DNA of 57,553 nt. Origin: Saprospiraceae bacterium. Lineage in GTDB: Bacteria; Bacteroidota; Bacteroidia; Chitinophagales; Saprospiraceae. Each line of letters begins with the position of its first letter. Position 1 is the first letter of the stretch. Below the pieces are notes generated by a model. It had not been told where the DNA came from, did no database searches, and was given only the letters and a program-made list of their open reading frames with translations. The translations under genes were made by a program, and so were the position numbers. Where the stretch lies: NCBI GenBank assembly GCA_027488935.1, contig JAIYAP010000080.1, positions 1-57,553 of the forward strand, given 5' to 3'. Below are positions 24,169 through 32,575 of this stretch, in pieces.

Positions 24169-25935
24169 ATGAAATTCGAACATTTAGCCCTTTGCTTCCT
24201 CCTTTTTAGCGTTACCGCACGTGCACAAGACCTGCCGCAAGTTTCCGCAGGCAGCATTCAGCGCATCGAAAATTTCGCTTCCAAATACGTGGATGCCCGC
24301 AATATTGATGTCTGGATGCCCGCCGATTATGCCCCCGGCAAAAAATACAATGTGGTGTATATGCACGATGGGCAAATGTTGTTTGATGCTTCGAAAACCT
24401 GGAATCAGCAGGAATGGAACGTAGATGAGACGTTTACCCAATTAATGCAGGCCAAAAAAATAGAGCGCTGCATCGTGGTCGGTATTTGGAGCAACGGCCA
24501 ATACCGCCATTCCGAATATTTTCCGCAGGCGTTTTTAAATACAATTTCGCCGGCCTTTAAAGATGCATTTACAGCAAAGGAACTGCAAAATAAGCCCCAA
24601 TCGGATGCTTATTTGAAGTTTATTGTGGAAGAATTAAAGCCGTATATCGATCGGAATTTTGCTACTTACCCCGATAAAGACGCAACTTTTATCATGGGTT
24701 CGAGTATGGGTGGACTGATTTCCATGTACGCCATTTCGGAATACCCGGAAGTATTCGGCGGGGCGGCTTGCTTGTCGATTGCCTGGGTGGCAAAGACGCA
24801 GAAAAACTTCGAACTGCCTTTGGCGGCTTTCAATTATTTACAAAAAAAGACGCCTTCGCCATTTGGACATAAAATATACATGGACCACGGTACCACCGAA
24901 ATGGATACGATGTACGGCGTTTACCAGGACTTTGTGGATATTTTGATGCAAAACAAAGGTTTTGGCCCTGGAAACTTCAAAAGTGCGGTCTATCCCGGCA
25001 CCGGGCACAATGAAAAAGACTGGGCCGCGCGTTTGTCTATTCCTGTTCAATATTTGTTGGGAAAGCCGCCGTTGCAGCAGGTTGCGTTCGGAAAACTTGA
25101 TCATTATGCTGATTTTCAGTCGAAATACGTGACCGAACGCAACGTGGATGTGTGGTTGCCCGAAAATTACGACCCGGCAAAAAAATACCCGGTTTTGTAC
25201 ATGCACGATGGACAAATGCTTTTCGACCCCAATATATCCTGGAACAAAAACAGCTGGAATGTAGATGATGTATTGACCGATTTATCACGGGCACAAAAAG
25301 TGAAAGACGTAATCGTGGTGGGCATTTGGAACGGCGGAAAAACCCGACATGCCGATTATTTCCCGCAAAAGCCCTTTGAAAGCTTGTCTGCTGAGAAAAA
25401 AGAAATGATGTACGCGGCGGCCCGGGCAGGCGGCGCATCCGTTTTTAACCATTATGAAATTCACTCGGACGATTACCTGAAATTTATCGTCACCGAACTG
25501 AAGCCTTTTATCGATAAAACCTACCCTACCCTGCCCGACCGCAAAAACACCTTTGTCGCCGGTAGCAGCATGGGTGGCTTGATTTCGCTGTATGCGATCT
25601 GCGAATATCCCGAAGTTTTTGGCGGGGCGGCCTGCCTGAGTACCCATTGGCCGGGCATTTTTACCCTCGAAAACAACCCCTTTCCGGCTGCTTATCAGGA
25701 TTATTTGCGCCTTTATTTGCCCAATCCGAAAACCCACAGCATCTATTTTGATTGCGGCGATCAAACGCTGGATGCGATGTACCCAGCGATTCAGAAACAA
25801 GTGGACGCCCTGATGCGCGTGAAAGGCTTTACGGCAAAAAACTGGATGACCCAATACTTTCCCGGGGAAGATCACAGCGAAAGGGCCTGGAACAAACGAT
25901 TGGATGTTCCGATGTTATTTTTGCTAAAAAAGTAA
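24169..25935 (+). CDS. Secreted tandem-domain esterase (EstD/Esterase D-like, duplicated)
   Basis: This protein of about 588 residues has a signal peptide ending at TARAQ and two alpha/beta-hydrolase domains of the putative-esterase family (PF00756). They are clear internal duplicates: RNIDVWMPADY versus RNVDVWLPENY, and YMHDGQMLFD in both. Nucleophile motif GSSMGGLIS occurs at about 178 and 467, and the His motifs are GTGHNEKDWA and GEDHSERAW. Each copy therefore looks catalytically intact. Single-domain relatives remove acyl groups from glycans or process iron-enterobactin. Operon position suggests deacylation of a polysaccharide. The next gene starts 3 bases after the stop codon. Confidence 0.88.
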   Translation: MKFEHLALCFLLFSVTARAQDLPQVSAGSIQRIENFASKYVDARNIDVWMPADYAPGKKYNVVYMHDGQMLFDASKTWNQQEWNVDETFTQLMQAKKIERCIVVGIWSNGQYRHSEYFPQAFLNTISPAFKDAFTAKELQNKPQSDAYLKFIVEELKPYIDRNFATYPDKDATFIMGSSMGGLISMYAISEYPEVFGGAACLSIAWVAKTQKNFELPLAAFNYLQKKTPSPFGHKIYMDHGTTEMDTMYGVYQDFVDILMQNKGFGPGNFKSAVYPGTGHNEKDWAARLSIPVQYLLGKPPLQQVAFGKLDHYADFQSKYVTERNVDVWLPENYDPAKKYPVLYMHDGQMLFDPNISWNKNSWNVDDVLTDLSRAQKVKDVIVVGIWNGGKTRHADYFPQKPFESLSAEKKEMMYAAARAGGASVFNHYEIHSDDYLKFIVTELKPFIDKTYPTLPDRKNTFVAGSSMGGLISLYAICEYPEVFGGAACLSTHWPGIFTLENNPFPAAYQDYLRLYLPNPKTHSIYFDCGDQTLDAMYPAIQKQVDALMRVKGFTAKNWMTQYFPGEDHSERAWNKRLDVPMLFLLKK

Positions 25936-25938
25936 AAT

Positions 25939-28074
25939 ATGCGCTATTACAGCCTGGCTTTAATTGCTTTTATGTGCTTTTTCAAGGAAAATTCCCTTGA
26001 AAATACACACAATCCGTCACCCGATTATACGCAATTTGTCAACCCTTTTATTGGCACCGATGGCACTGGGCACACTTTCCCTGGTCCTTGCATGCCCTTT
26101 GGTATGGTGCAACCCGGGCCCGACAACCGCGATGAAGGCTGGGATTACACCAGTGGGTATCAATATCAGGATAGCATAATCATGGGTTTTTCACAAACAC
26201 GCGCCAATGGTACCGGCATCAGTGAGTTTGGCGATGTATTGTTGCAGCCATTTACGGTCAATAAAAAAGACCATTTTGAAGAATCTTACTTAAAATCGAG
26301 CGAAACGGCCACGCCCGGATACTATCGGGTGAGCCTGAAAAACAAGGTAAAAGTGGAACTGACGGCTACAGAAAGGGTTGCTTTTCATCAATACACGTAT
26401 CCCAACCGGAATGCAAATTTACTGGTGGATTTACAGCATGGTCTGCGTTTTCTCACCGATTCACTGGTTTTGGAAAGTGCGGTTCAAATTGAAAACACGC
26501 GCACGATTTCCGGATATTGTCACACCAAAAACTGGGTAGACAAAAAGTATTATTTTGTTCTAAATTTCAACCAGCCGTTTGCTTCACACATTCAATTGGC
26601 CAGAAAACCTAAGGAAAACGCGCCGCGTTACATCTTGAAATTTGATTTGCCGGATAAAATATTGAACATCAAAGTATCATTATCCAGCGTAAATGTAGAG
26701 GGTGCTAAAAAAAACATGGAAGTCGAATTGCCGGGCTGGGATTTTAAGGCCACGGTTGCGCATGCCAAACAGGTTTGGAACACCTATTTAAGCCGTATTG
26801 AAATAGAAGCCGATAAAAAGCAGAAGACCATCTTTTACAGTTGCTTATACCGACTTTTCCTCCAACCCTCCAATATCGCCGATGTAGACAGCCTTTATCG
26901 CGGCCCCGATGATAAAATACACCTGGCGGTAAATGGGGAATACTATTCGACCCTTTCCTTGTGGGACACCCACCGTGCCGCGCATCCCTTGTACACCCTG
27001 ATTGCACCCGAACGCGTGGATGGATTTGTGCGCAGCATGGTCGCACACGCGCAAACAGCAGGTTTTTTGCCTATTTGGACCGCCTGGGGTCAGGATAACT
27101 ATTGCATGATTGGCAACCACGCCATCCCGGTGATGGCCGATGCTTATCGAAAGGGATTTAAAGGGTTTGATGCCGAGCAGGCTTTGCAGGAAATGGTCAA
27201 ATCCAGCACCCAAAACCACTTCAACAGCAACTGGACTTTGCTCAACCAATATGGCTATTATCCCTTCGACAGTTTGGATAATGAAGCCGTGTCGCGCACC
27301 CTCGAACATGGGGTGGATGACGCCGCCATTGCACAAATGGCTGAAAACATGGGCAAAAAAGAAATAGCCGAGCAATTTCAAAAACGCGCGGCCTATTACC
27401 AAAACCTATACGACCCAACTACCCGCCAAATGCGCGGAAAAGACAGCAAGGGGCATTGGCGCAGTCCGTTTAATCCGCTGATGGCCACCTCGCCCATGAA
27501 CAATCCGGGCGACTATACCGAAGCAAATGCCTGGCAATATTTCTGGACGCCCGCCCTGCACGATGTACCTGGTATGGTGCAATTATTAGGGGGTAAAAAG
27601 GGGTTTGCCGAGCAATTGGATAGTTTTTTTACAATCAAAGCCCTTCATCCAAACAAACACCTCGGGCAGGAAGCCATGATTGGCCAATATGCGCACGGCA
27701 ACGAACCCAGCCATCATATCGCTTATTTGTATGCCTTTACGGATCATCCTGAAAAAGGCCGCGCCTTGTTGCACCGTATTTATCAGGAATTTTACGACGA
27801 CACCCCACAAGGCATGATTGGCAACGACGATTGCGGGCAAATGAGTGCCTGGTACATTTTCACCACCCTCGGTTTTTATCCGGTGAATCCTTTTGATGGC
27901 GCTTTTGTGCTGGGTGCAGCGCAGGTGAAAAACGCGGTGGTGCATGTGGGGAAAGGAAAAGCCTTGCGGATCGAACAAAAAGGCGGACAACCGGCTTTGA
28001 ATGGCAAATTAATACCGCAACCAAGCGTCCGTTACGAGGAATTAACCGGAGGGAACGCAGTTTTGACTTTTTAG
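25939..28074 (+). CDS. GH92 alpha-1,2-mannosidase-like glycoside hydrolase
   Basis: This 711-residue protein has the GH92 hallmarks: FVNPFIGTDGTGHTFPG, PFGMVQPGPDN and GFSQTRANGTGISEFGDVLL near the start. GQYAHGNEPSHHIAYLY (about 585-600) and GNDDCGQMSAWYIFTTLGF (about 627) supply the calcium-dependent catalytic groups. An N-terminal hydrophobic stretch (YYSLALIAFMCFF) should direct export. GH92 enzymes trim alpha-mannosides of N-glycans or mannan by inversion. It is last of the GH13-esterase-GH92 operon; the mix of starch-type and mannan-type enzymes is less common than single-substrate loci. A repeat region follows. Confidence 0.92.
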   Translation: MRYYSLALIAFMCFFKENSLENTHNPSPDYTQFVNPFIGTDGTGHTFPGPCMPFGMVQPGPDNRDEGWDYTSGYQYQDSIIMGFSQTRANGTGISEFGDVLLQPFTVNKKDHFEESYLKSSETATPGYYRVSLKNKVKVELTATERVAFHQYTYPNRNANLLVDLQHGLRFLTDSLVLESAVQIENTRTISGYCHTKNWVDKKYYFVLNFNQPFASHIQLARKPKENAPRYILKFDLPDKILNIKVSLSSVNVEGAKKNMEVELPGWDFKATVAHAKQVWNTYLSRIEIEADKKQKTIFYSCLYRLFLQPSNIADVDSLYRGPDDKIHLAVNGEYYSTLSLWDTHRAAHPLYTLIAPERVDGFVRSMVAHAQTAGFLPIWTAWGQDNYCMIGNHAIPVMADAYRKGFKGFDAEQALQEMVKSSTQNHFNSNWTLLNQYGYYPFDSLDNEAVSRTLEHGVDDAAIAQMAENMGKKEIAEQFQKRAAYYQNLYDPTTRQMRGKDSKGHWRSPFNPLMATSPMNNPGDYTEANAWQYFWTPALHDVPGMVQLLGGKKGFAEQLDSFFTIKALHPNKHLGQEAMIGQYAHGNEPSHHIAYLYAFTDHPEKGRALLHRIYQEFYDDTPQGMIGNDDCGQMSAWYIFTTLGFYPVNPFDGAFVLGAAQVKNAVVHVGKGKALRIEQKGGQPALNGKLIPQPSVRYEELTGGNAVLTF

Positions 28075-28095
28075 CAAAAATTGCGTCTGTGTAAG

Positions 28096-28425
28096 CCATC
28101 ACATAACATCTTGTAACCCCAGACTTCAGTCTGGGGAAGGAGAGGTACCACACACAACATCCTGTAACCCCCGACTTCAGCCAGATGGAGGAGCGCTTCC
28201 CAACATACTACCCCTCACTTCGGTCAGAGGGAGGACTGCATCATACTTCCCATCAGATACGTTGGATGCAGTGTATTACCTTGCCAAGATGGGAGATGTG
28301 ATGGGGTGGGTGCCATGTCCCCTGACTGAAGTCAGGGGTTACAAGATGTTAGATGTGATGGCGTGGTGTGATGCTGCCCCTTACAGATGCTACGGTGTTA
28401 CAAGATGTTAGATGTGATGGCGTGG
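28096..28425. repeat. MITE-like repeat region with inverted ends
   Basis: Left end 28096-28136 and right end 28318-28361 are near-perfect inverted copies of a sequence like CCATCACAT-ACATCTTGTAAC. Each includes a hairpin: CCCCAGACTTCAGTCTGGGG on the left and CCCCTGACTGAAGTCAGGGG on the right. The right end is repeated as a 29-base direct copy (28338-28366 and 28397-28425). Degenerate versions lie inside (about 28152, 28205). No transposase is encoded, so it is a non-autonomous element or dispersed repeat. It lies directly before the TetR promoter. Confidence 0.75.
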
Positions 28426-28462
28426 GGCCTATTGGAATTTTTTATCGCAATCAAACATTTAT

Positions 28463-28484
28463 TGAACAATGTTCATTACCTTTG
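28463..28484 (+). promoter_or_regulatory. TetR promoter with palindromic operator
   Basis: TGAACAATGTTCA (28463-28475) is a perfect 13-base palindrome apart from its central base. It ends 1 base before TACCTTTG (28477-28484), an exact TAnnTTTG -7 element. A repressor bound here would block polymerase. The same palindrome recurs at 29136-29148, before the next gene, so it is very likely the TetR binding site. Confidence 0.7.
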
Positions 28485-28499
28485 CGCCACCACACCACC

Positions 28500-29117
28500 A
28501 TGAGCATATCCGATCGAAAAATAAAAGAAAAGGAAGCCCTGCGCGACCTTATCCTGCAAGCAGCCCGCCGACTGTTTGTCGCTAAAGGTATTGAACAAAC
28601 CACCATACGCAACATCGCCGATGCGGTGGATTACAGCGTCGGAACCGTGTATGTGTATTTTAAGGATAAAACGGATATCCTGCACGCGCTACATTCGGAG
28701 GGCTTTACTGAATTAGGAAACCAGTTTAAAGTATTGTTTGCCGTGGCCGATCCGATGGAAAGATTACGGGCAATGGGCCGAATTTACATCCATTTTGCGC
28801 TCGAAAACCCCGATATGTATGATTTGATGTTCACCTTGAAAGCGCCGATGGATTACCTGGAAGATGAAAAAAACGCCGATTGGAACGAAGGAAAGTCTAC
28901 ATTTTCTGCCCTGAAAACAACTGTCCAGGATTGTATCAACGCCGGACATTTTAAAAACCACCAACTCGAACCCCTGAGTTTTATGATCTGGAGCCTTGTG
29001 CATGGCATGTGTAGTTTGCACAACAGCCAACGCAGCAAAGGCGTACACCTTGAAAATCCCGATTCCATTGTAGAACAGGGCTATGCGGCTTTTTTGCAAA
29101 TCATGGAAATTTTGTGA
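28500..29117 (+). CDS. TetR/AcrR-family transcriptional regulator
   Basis: The start at 28500 follows the -7 element by 16 bases and gives 205 residues. The N-terminal helix-turn-helix is LFVAKGIEQTTIRNIADAV followed by GTVYVYFKDKTDILHAL, the canonical TetR pattern. The C-terminal ligand domain (about 70-205, QDCINAGHFKNHQLEPLSFM) resembles that of WHG-type TetR proteins. It most likely represses itself and the DUF2147-SDR-membrane protein genes downstream through TGAACAWTGTTCA. The ligand is unknown. Confidence 0.9.
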   Translation: MSISDRKIKEKEALRDLILQAARRLFVAKGIEQTTIRNIADAVDYSVGTVYVYFKDKTDILHALHSEGFTELGNQFKVLFAVADPMERLRAMGRIYIHFALENPDMYDLMFTLKAPMDYLEDEKNADWNEGKSTFSALKTTVQDCINAGHFKNHQLEPLSFMIWSLVHGMCSLHNSQRSKGVHLENPDSIVEQGYAAFLQIMEIL

Positions 29118-29135
29118 TTTTTTTTGCCCTTAAAA

Positions 29136-29166
29136 TGAACATTGTTCAAAAATAAAATGTTGTTCA
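29136..29166 (+). promoter_or_regulatory. Second TetR-type operator before the DUF2147 gene
   Basis: TGAACATTGTTCA (29136-29148) repeats the palindrome at 28463 with only the centre base changed. A further half site TTGTTCA lies at 29160-29166. The position, 44-56 bases before the ATG at 29192, suits repression of the downstream genes. Confidence 0.65.
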
Positions 29167-29191
29167 AAAAAACAAAACCAATTCTTCGCTT

Positions 29192-29632
29192 ATGTTACAA
29201 TTACCCGTCTTTAAACGACTTGCTTTCTTGGTACTATTCTTGGTTGCCGGGAACACATGCGCTTTTTCGCAAAACAAACCCGATGATATTCTGGGTGAAT
29301 GGCTGGGGCCCAACAAAGACAGTCGCGTATTGATTTACAAACAAGGCAACACGTATTCCGGTAAAATTACCTGGGGCACCGGCAGTGATCCCAAAGACAT
29401 CAAAAATCCTGACCCAGCCCTGCGCAGCCGGGAATTAATCGGGACGGTTATCCTTAACGGATTTCAATTTGATGGCCAATACACCTGGGAAAAAGGCACC
29501 ATTTATGATCCGCGCTCGGGCAGCACTTACAATTGCACCATGCGCCTGAAAGATGCCAATAACCTGAACATCCGAGGTTACATCGGCATCTCTCTTTTTG
29601 GTCGAACTGAAATCTGGACGCGTGTCCAATAA
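29192..29632 (+). CDS. Secreted DUF2147-family protein
   Basis: This 146-residue protein has a signal peptide (FKRLAFLVLFLVAGNTCAFS, cleaved near SQ) and one DUF2147 domain: DDILGEWLGPNKDSRVLIYK, YSGKITWGTGSDPKD, GTIYDPRSGSTYNCTMRLKD and LFGRTEIWTRV. DUF2147 proteins are predicted lipocalin-like beta-barrels in the periplasm with no proven function. It is the first gene after tetR, behind an operator of its own, and 23 bases before the SDR gene. I expect it to respond to the same ligand. Confidence 0.85.
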   Translation: MLQLPVFKRLAFLVLFLVAGNTCAFSQNKPDDILGEWLGPNKDSRVLIYKQGNTYSGKITWGTGSDPKDIKNPDPALRSRELIGTVILNGFQFDGQYTWEKGTIYDPRSGSTYNCTMRLKDANNLNIRGYIGISLFGRTEIWTRVQ

Positions 29633-29655
29633 CATCAAAATCAAGTAATTATATC

Positions 29656-30435
29656 ATGCAAGAACTTATCCTGCTCACAGGCGCCTCCACCGGTTTAGGC
29701 GCTGAAATGGCCCGTTTGCTTGCGGCCGAAAAAATGAACCTAGTCTTGGTAGCCCGCAACCAGGAAAAACTGGAAGCGCTGCGTTCCGAATTGCAAACCC
29801 AACATGGCATCACAGTGCATGTTTTTGCAACAGATTTATCGCAAACAGCCAACGTCATTGCCCTTTATCAGGATATTAAAGACCGCAATTTACAAGTCAC
29901 CATGTTGGTCAACAATGCCGGCAGCGGTCTGTACGGGCATTTTGACAGCACGGATCTCAATCAGGAATTGGCGATGATTCAACTTAATATCGCTTCAGTG
30001 GTAACGCTCAGCAAGCTTTTTTTACAAGATATGAAAGCGCGCAATTATGGTAAAATCATGAACATCAGCTCCATTCTGGCCTTTTTGCCATTTCCGTATT
30101 ACTCCGTTTATTCGGCCACCAAAGCCTTTGTCTTATCATTTACCGAAACCTTGCGCGCCGAAATGGAGGGCACCAAGGTTCAAATCAGCGCATTTTGCCC
30201 AGGTCCCATTGATACGCCTTTCAACACGGCAGAAATGTTGAAAACCAATGGCTACAAAGCCAATCCGCCCGCCGATCCGAAATGGGTGGCCCGAAAAGCG
30301 GTGCAACATTTGCTGCAAGGAAGCGGGGTAAAAGTACCCGGCGTGATGAACTGGATTTTAACCAGCACCCCGCGCTTTTCTCCCCGTTGGCTGACCCTCA
30401 AAATCAACAAGAATTTGGCCACCCAGGCTTCATAA
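29656..30435 (+). CDS. Short-chain dehydrogenase/reductase (SDR)
   Basis: The 259-residue protein is a classical SDR. The cofactor motif is LLTGASTGLGAEMARLL (residues 7-23), NNAGSGLYG follows, and the catalytic tetrad includes Ser in NISSILAFLPF, Tyr about 152 and Lys about 156 in YSVYSATKAF. An Asp-Leu pair after beta3 (VFATDLSQ) is present. It reduces or oxidises a hydroxyl/carbonyl of an unknown small molecule with NAD(P)H. It belongs to the TetR regulon, between DUF2147 and a seven-helix membrane protein, hinting at lipophilic substrates. Confidence 0.88.
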   Translation: MQELILLTGASTGLGAEMARLLAAEKMNLVLVARNQEKLEALRSELQTQHGITVHVFATDLSQTANVIALYQDIKDRNLQVTMLVNNAGSGLYGHFDSTDLNQELAMIQLNIASVVTLSKLFLQDMKARNYGKIMNISSILAFLPFPYYSVYSATKAFVLSFTETLRAEMEGTKVQISAFCPGPIDTPFNTAEMLKTNGYKANPPADPKWVARKAVQHLLQGSGVKVPGVMNWILTSTPRFSPRWLTLKINKNLATQAS

Positions 30436-30468
30436 TCCCTTCTTTCTGAACATTTTCCATCCTTTTTT

Positions 30469-31242
30469 ATGACCTACTTTTTTGAAACCCTGAAAACCCG
30501 CAACGAAGCCTTGTTCTATTTTGGACTGCTTTGTTTAATTGGTGCCGTTATTTGTCTCCTGCTCGCGCGCGTACAACCCACGCAGGTGTTGGGCACAAAT
30601 GCCTGGTATAAACCGTTTAAATTTTTAATGTCATCGACCATTTTTGTTTGGACGATGTCCTGGTACCTGGGATATTTGCCGCAAGGAACCGACCTAAACG
30701 TGTATGCCTGGGGCATGATCCTGTTCTTGGCTTTTGAAAACGGGTATATCGTGGTACAGGCCGGGCGCGGGGAATTATCACATTTTAATGTAAGCAGTCC
30801 TTTTTATGCGGCAATGTTCAACCTGATGGCCTTGGCCGCAGTGGGCATTGCCTTGTGGACGGTCGTGATTGGTGTGCGGTTTTTCACGGGTACTTTTCCC
30901 GATTTGCCGATCGCTTATTTATGGGGTATCCGCATGGGCATCCTGTTGTTTGCGCTTTTTGCCTTGCAAGGACTTGCGATGGGCGGCCGACTTTCGCACA
31001 ATGTGGGTGCGCCGGAAGGCATGTTCACGGAAGGCATTCCGATCCTCAATTGGAGCAGAAAATATGGTGATTTGCGGGTAGCGCATTTCCTGGGTATGCA
31101 CGCTTTGCAAATTTTGCCTTTGTTGGCCTATTATCTGTTGCGCAATGTTACGATGACCGTGGTCGTGGGTATATTGTATGGGGCTTATACTACGTTTACG
31201 TTTTTGCAGGCGCTGGCGGGGAAGCCCTGGATGCGGTTTTGA
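30469..31242 (+). CDS. Seven-helix integral membrane protein of unknown function
   Basis: This 257-residue protein is almost entirely hydrophobic, with about seven membrane segments: around 16-34, 51-70, 78-96, 111-137, 148-170, 205-222 and 226-246. Conserved-looking polar groups inside or near the membrane are NAWYKPFKFLMSS, HFNVSSPFYAAMF and RVAHFLGMHALQILP. The His and Glu residues in these are of interest. I do not recognise the family. It is the last gene of the TetR regulon, and a strong inverted repeat follows. Confidence 0.75.
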   Translation: MTYFFETLKTRNEALFYFGLLCLIGAVICLLLARVQPTQVLGTNAWYKPFKFLMSSTIFVWTMSWYLGYLPQGTDLNVYAWGMILFLAFENGYIVVQAGRGELSHFNVSSPFYAAMFNLMALAAVGIALWTVVIGVRFFTGTFPDLPIAYLWGIRMGILLFALFALQGLAMGGRLSHNVGAPEGMFTEGIPILNWSRKYGDLRVAHFLGMHALQILPLLAYYLLRNVTMTVVVGILYGAYTTFTFLQALAGKPWMRF

Positions 31243-31252
31243 GTGCTCATTT

Positions 31253-31337
31253 TACACCACGGATTACACGGATTGACACAGATTTATAGTTTGTGTTTTT
31301 TAAAAAATCTGTGTTAATCTGTGTAATCTGTGGTGTA
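31253..31337. repeat. Long inverted repeat, terminator-like
   Basis: Arms 31253-31285 and 31305-31337 pair over 33 bases with three mismatches around a 19-base loop. The arms are of the ACCACAGATTACACAGATT type, which I recognise as a widely dispersed extragenic palindrome in many bacteria. It probably ends the TetR regulon transcript and marks the border to the AT-rich stretch downstream. Confidence 0.8.
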
Positions 31338-31446
31338 TATTTTCTTGTTAAGATAATCGAAAGTATGCGAAAATAGCATTATGTTTTTTAAGCACTACTC
31401 AATGAATAATTTTATGGTTAGCGTTATTTGTAGCGTTTCGCACAAT

Positions 31447-31599
31447 TTATTCAGGTTTAATTTTAACAATTTTATTATCACGCAAAACAACCAGTTCACT
31501 GTTTTGGGCTTTCTTAAATTCTAAGAGCTTTTCATACACTTTTTCAAGCCCTTTTAGAATTTTATTTTTCTCTTCTATTTGAATTTCAAATATTGTCAT
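31447..31599 (-). CDS. Small 50-residue protein overlapping the zeta-type toxin, candidate antitoxin
   Basis: The ATG at 31599 lies 14 bases inside the toxin gene's 3' end in another frame, and the frame ends at TAA 31447-31449. The product starts MTIFEIQIEEKNKILKGLEK and ends VLRDNKIVKIKPE: a charged helix followed by a short beta element, with many Lys and Glu. The overlap implies translational coupling. Context and size fit an antitoxin placed after the toxin, and I recall similar small proteins beside Bacteroidota zeta-toxin genes, but this is not proven. Alternatively it is an uncharacterised accessory protein. Confidence 0.6.
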   Translation of the reverse strand: MTIFEIQIEEKNKILKGLEKVYEKLLEFKKAQNSELVVLRDNKIVKIKPE

Positions 31600-32170
31600 T
31601 ATATTTTTTTAAAAGGTTAAATTTCTCTTGATTCACAATGTTCAACAAACCGTCAATTTGTTTGTCCGCCAATAATTCGTGTTTCCCTTCTGAATTGTCA
31701 AAAATTAAAGCTCCGTGTACAATTGGAAGATAAACTTCAAATAAGTTTTCAATTCCTCTGATGTATCTTCGCTCAATAATCTCTGGTTCTATATTGTGTC
31801 CGCCTTCTAAAACTCTTGTTTTTACGCGTTCTTTAGCTAATTCAATGTTTTGAAGCCAAAAGAATAACAAGGTTACTCGATAGCCTTTATCTTTCGCATC
31901 AATAATCTTGCCTTTATAACTTTTCGTTGATAATGTGGTTTCAAATGCAAAGTTTTGGTTTTCAGCAAGTAAATTATCTATTCTATTAAGCATTATTCTT
32001 CCCGCTTCAAACGATACTTTTTCGGGCTGAAAAGGAGATAGCCCTTTTGCGATTTCATCGGCATTGACAAATTCTTTACAATCCAAAATCTCAGGCAAAA
32101 TCGTAAATGAGGCAGTCGTTTTACCAGCTCCGTTGCAACCTGCAATTATGTAAAGTTTTTTGTCGTTCAT
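31586..32170 (-). CDS. Zeta-toxin-like P-loop kinase
   Basis: In this 194-residue protein the Walker A is AGCNGAGKTT (residues 10-19), followed by VNADEIAKGLSP (the Asp expected as catalytic base), Arg-rich RIMLNRI and NFAFETTLST. The later KERVKTRVLEGGHNI region fits the COG4185/zeta-toxin family. Zeta toxins phosphorylate UDP-N-acetylglucosamine, while some COG4185 members act on other small molecules. The protein overlaps the 50-residue gene at its 3' end. A TAAGTTTG -7 element ends 5 bases before its ATG, so the transcript may be leaderless. Confidence 0.8.
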   Translation of the reverse strand: MNDKKLYIIAGCNGAGKTTASFTILPEILDCKEFVNADEIAKGLSPFQPEKVSFEAGRIMLNRIDNLLAENQNFAFETTLSTKSYKGKIIDAKDKGYRVTLLFFWLQNIELAKERVKTRVLEGGHNIEPEIIERRYIRGIENLFEVYLPIVHGALIFDNSEGKHELLADKQIDGLLNIVNQEKFNLLKKYNDNI

Positions 32171-32174
32171 AGTA

Positions 32175-32182
32175 CAAACTTA
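32175..32182 (-). promoter_or_regulatory. -7 promoter element very close to the toxin start
   Basis: The minus strand reads TAAGTTTG, an exact TAnnTTTG match. The expected start point, 4-7 bases downstream, is about at the ATG at 32170, suggesting a leaderless message. No -33 box is clear. Confidence 0.45.
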
Positions 32183-32575
32183 CAAATTATTTCCGTTTAT
32201 TTTTTGCTATACTTTAGGGGAATCAGTCATGTTAGCATATTGTCTGATGTGTAAACATATCCACATGCAACGACACTCAAACAAAAGTAAATCAACCACG
32301 GCAAAGATCCAAATGATTGTTCATTATTGTTTTAAATCATTCGTATTAAACAAATTGTATTGATGGTATTTTCGCATTTTGTCTTACAACAGATTAGCAA
32401 CCTTAGGATGACCATCGTGGCGGGTGTTTTGCACGAGGATCAAACTTATTTTTTTTAAATATGTTAAAATTTACGTAATCCGTGGCAAAATTTCCTACAC
32501 CAGAATGAACCAACAAAGCCCCCAACAGCGTTTCCAATAAAGCGCAATATTGCAACACCACAAATCACCGGCACC
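32183..32575. other. AT-rich intergenic region, no gene seen
   Basis: These 393 bases separate the toxin (minus) from the SIMPL-domain gene (plus). A 67-codon frame on the plus strand has low-complexity, Lys/Ser/His-rich composition and no recognised features, so I do not call it. I see no RNA gene or long repeat. Confidence 0.5.

Noticed and set aside
28368-28499. 44-residue extension of TetR
   Set aside because: It would run through the repeat, the operator and the -7 element; the normal TetR start is at 28500.
32160-32363. 67-codon plus-strand frame beside the toxin
   Set aside because: It overlaps the toxin start, is low in complexity and has no recognisable features.
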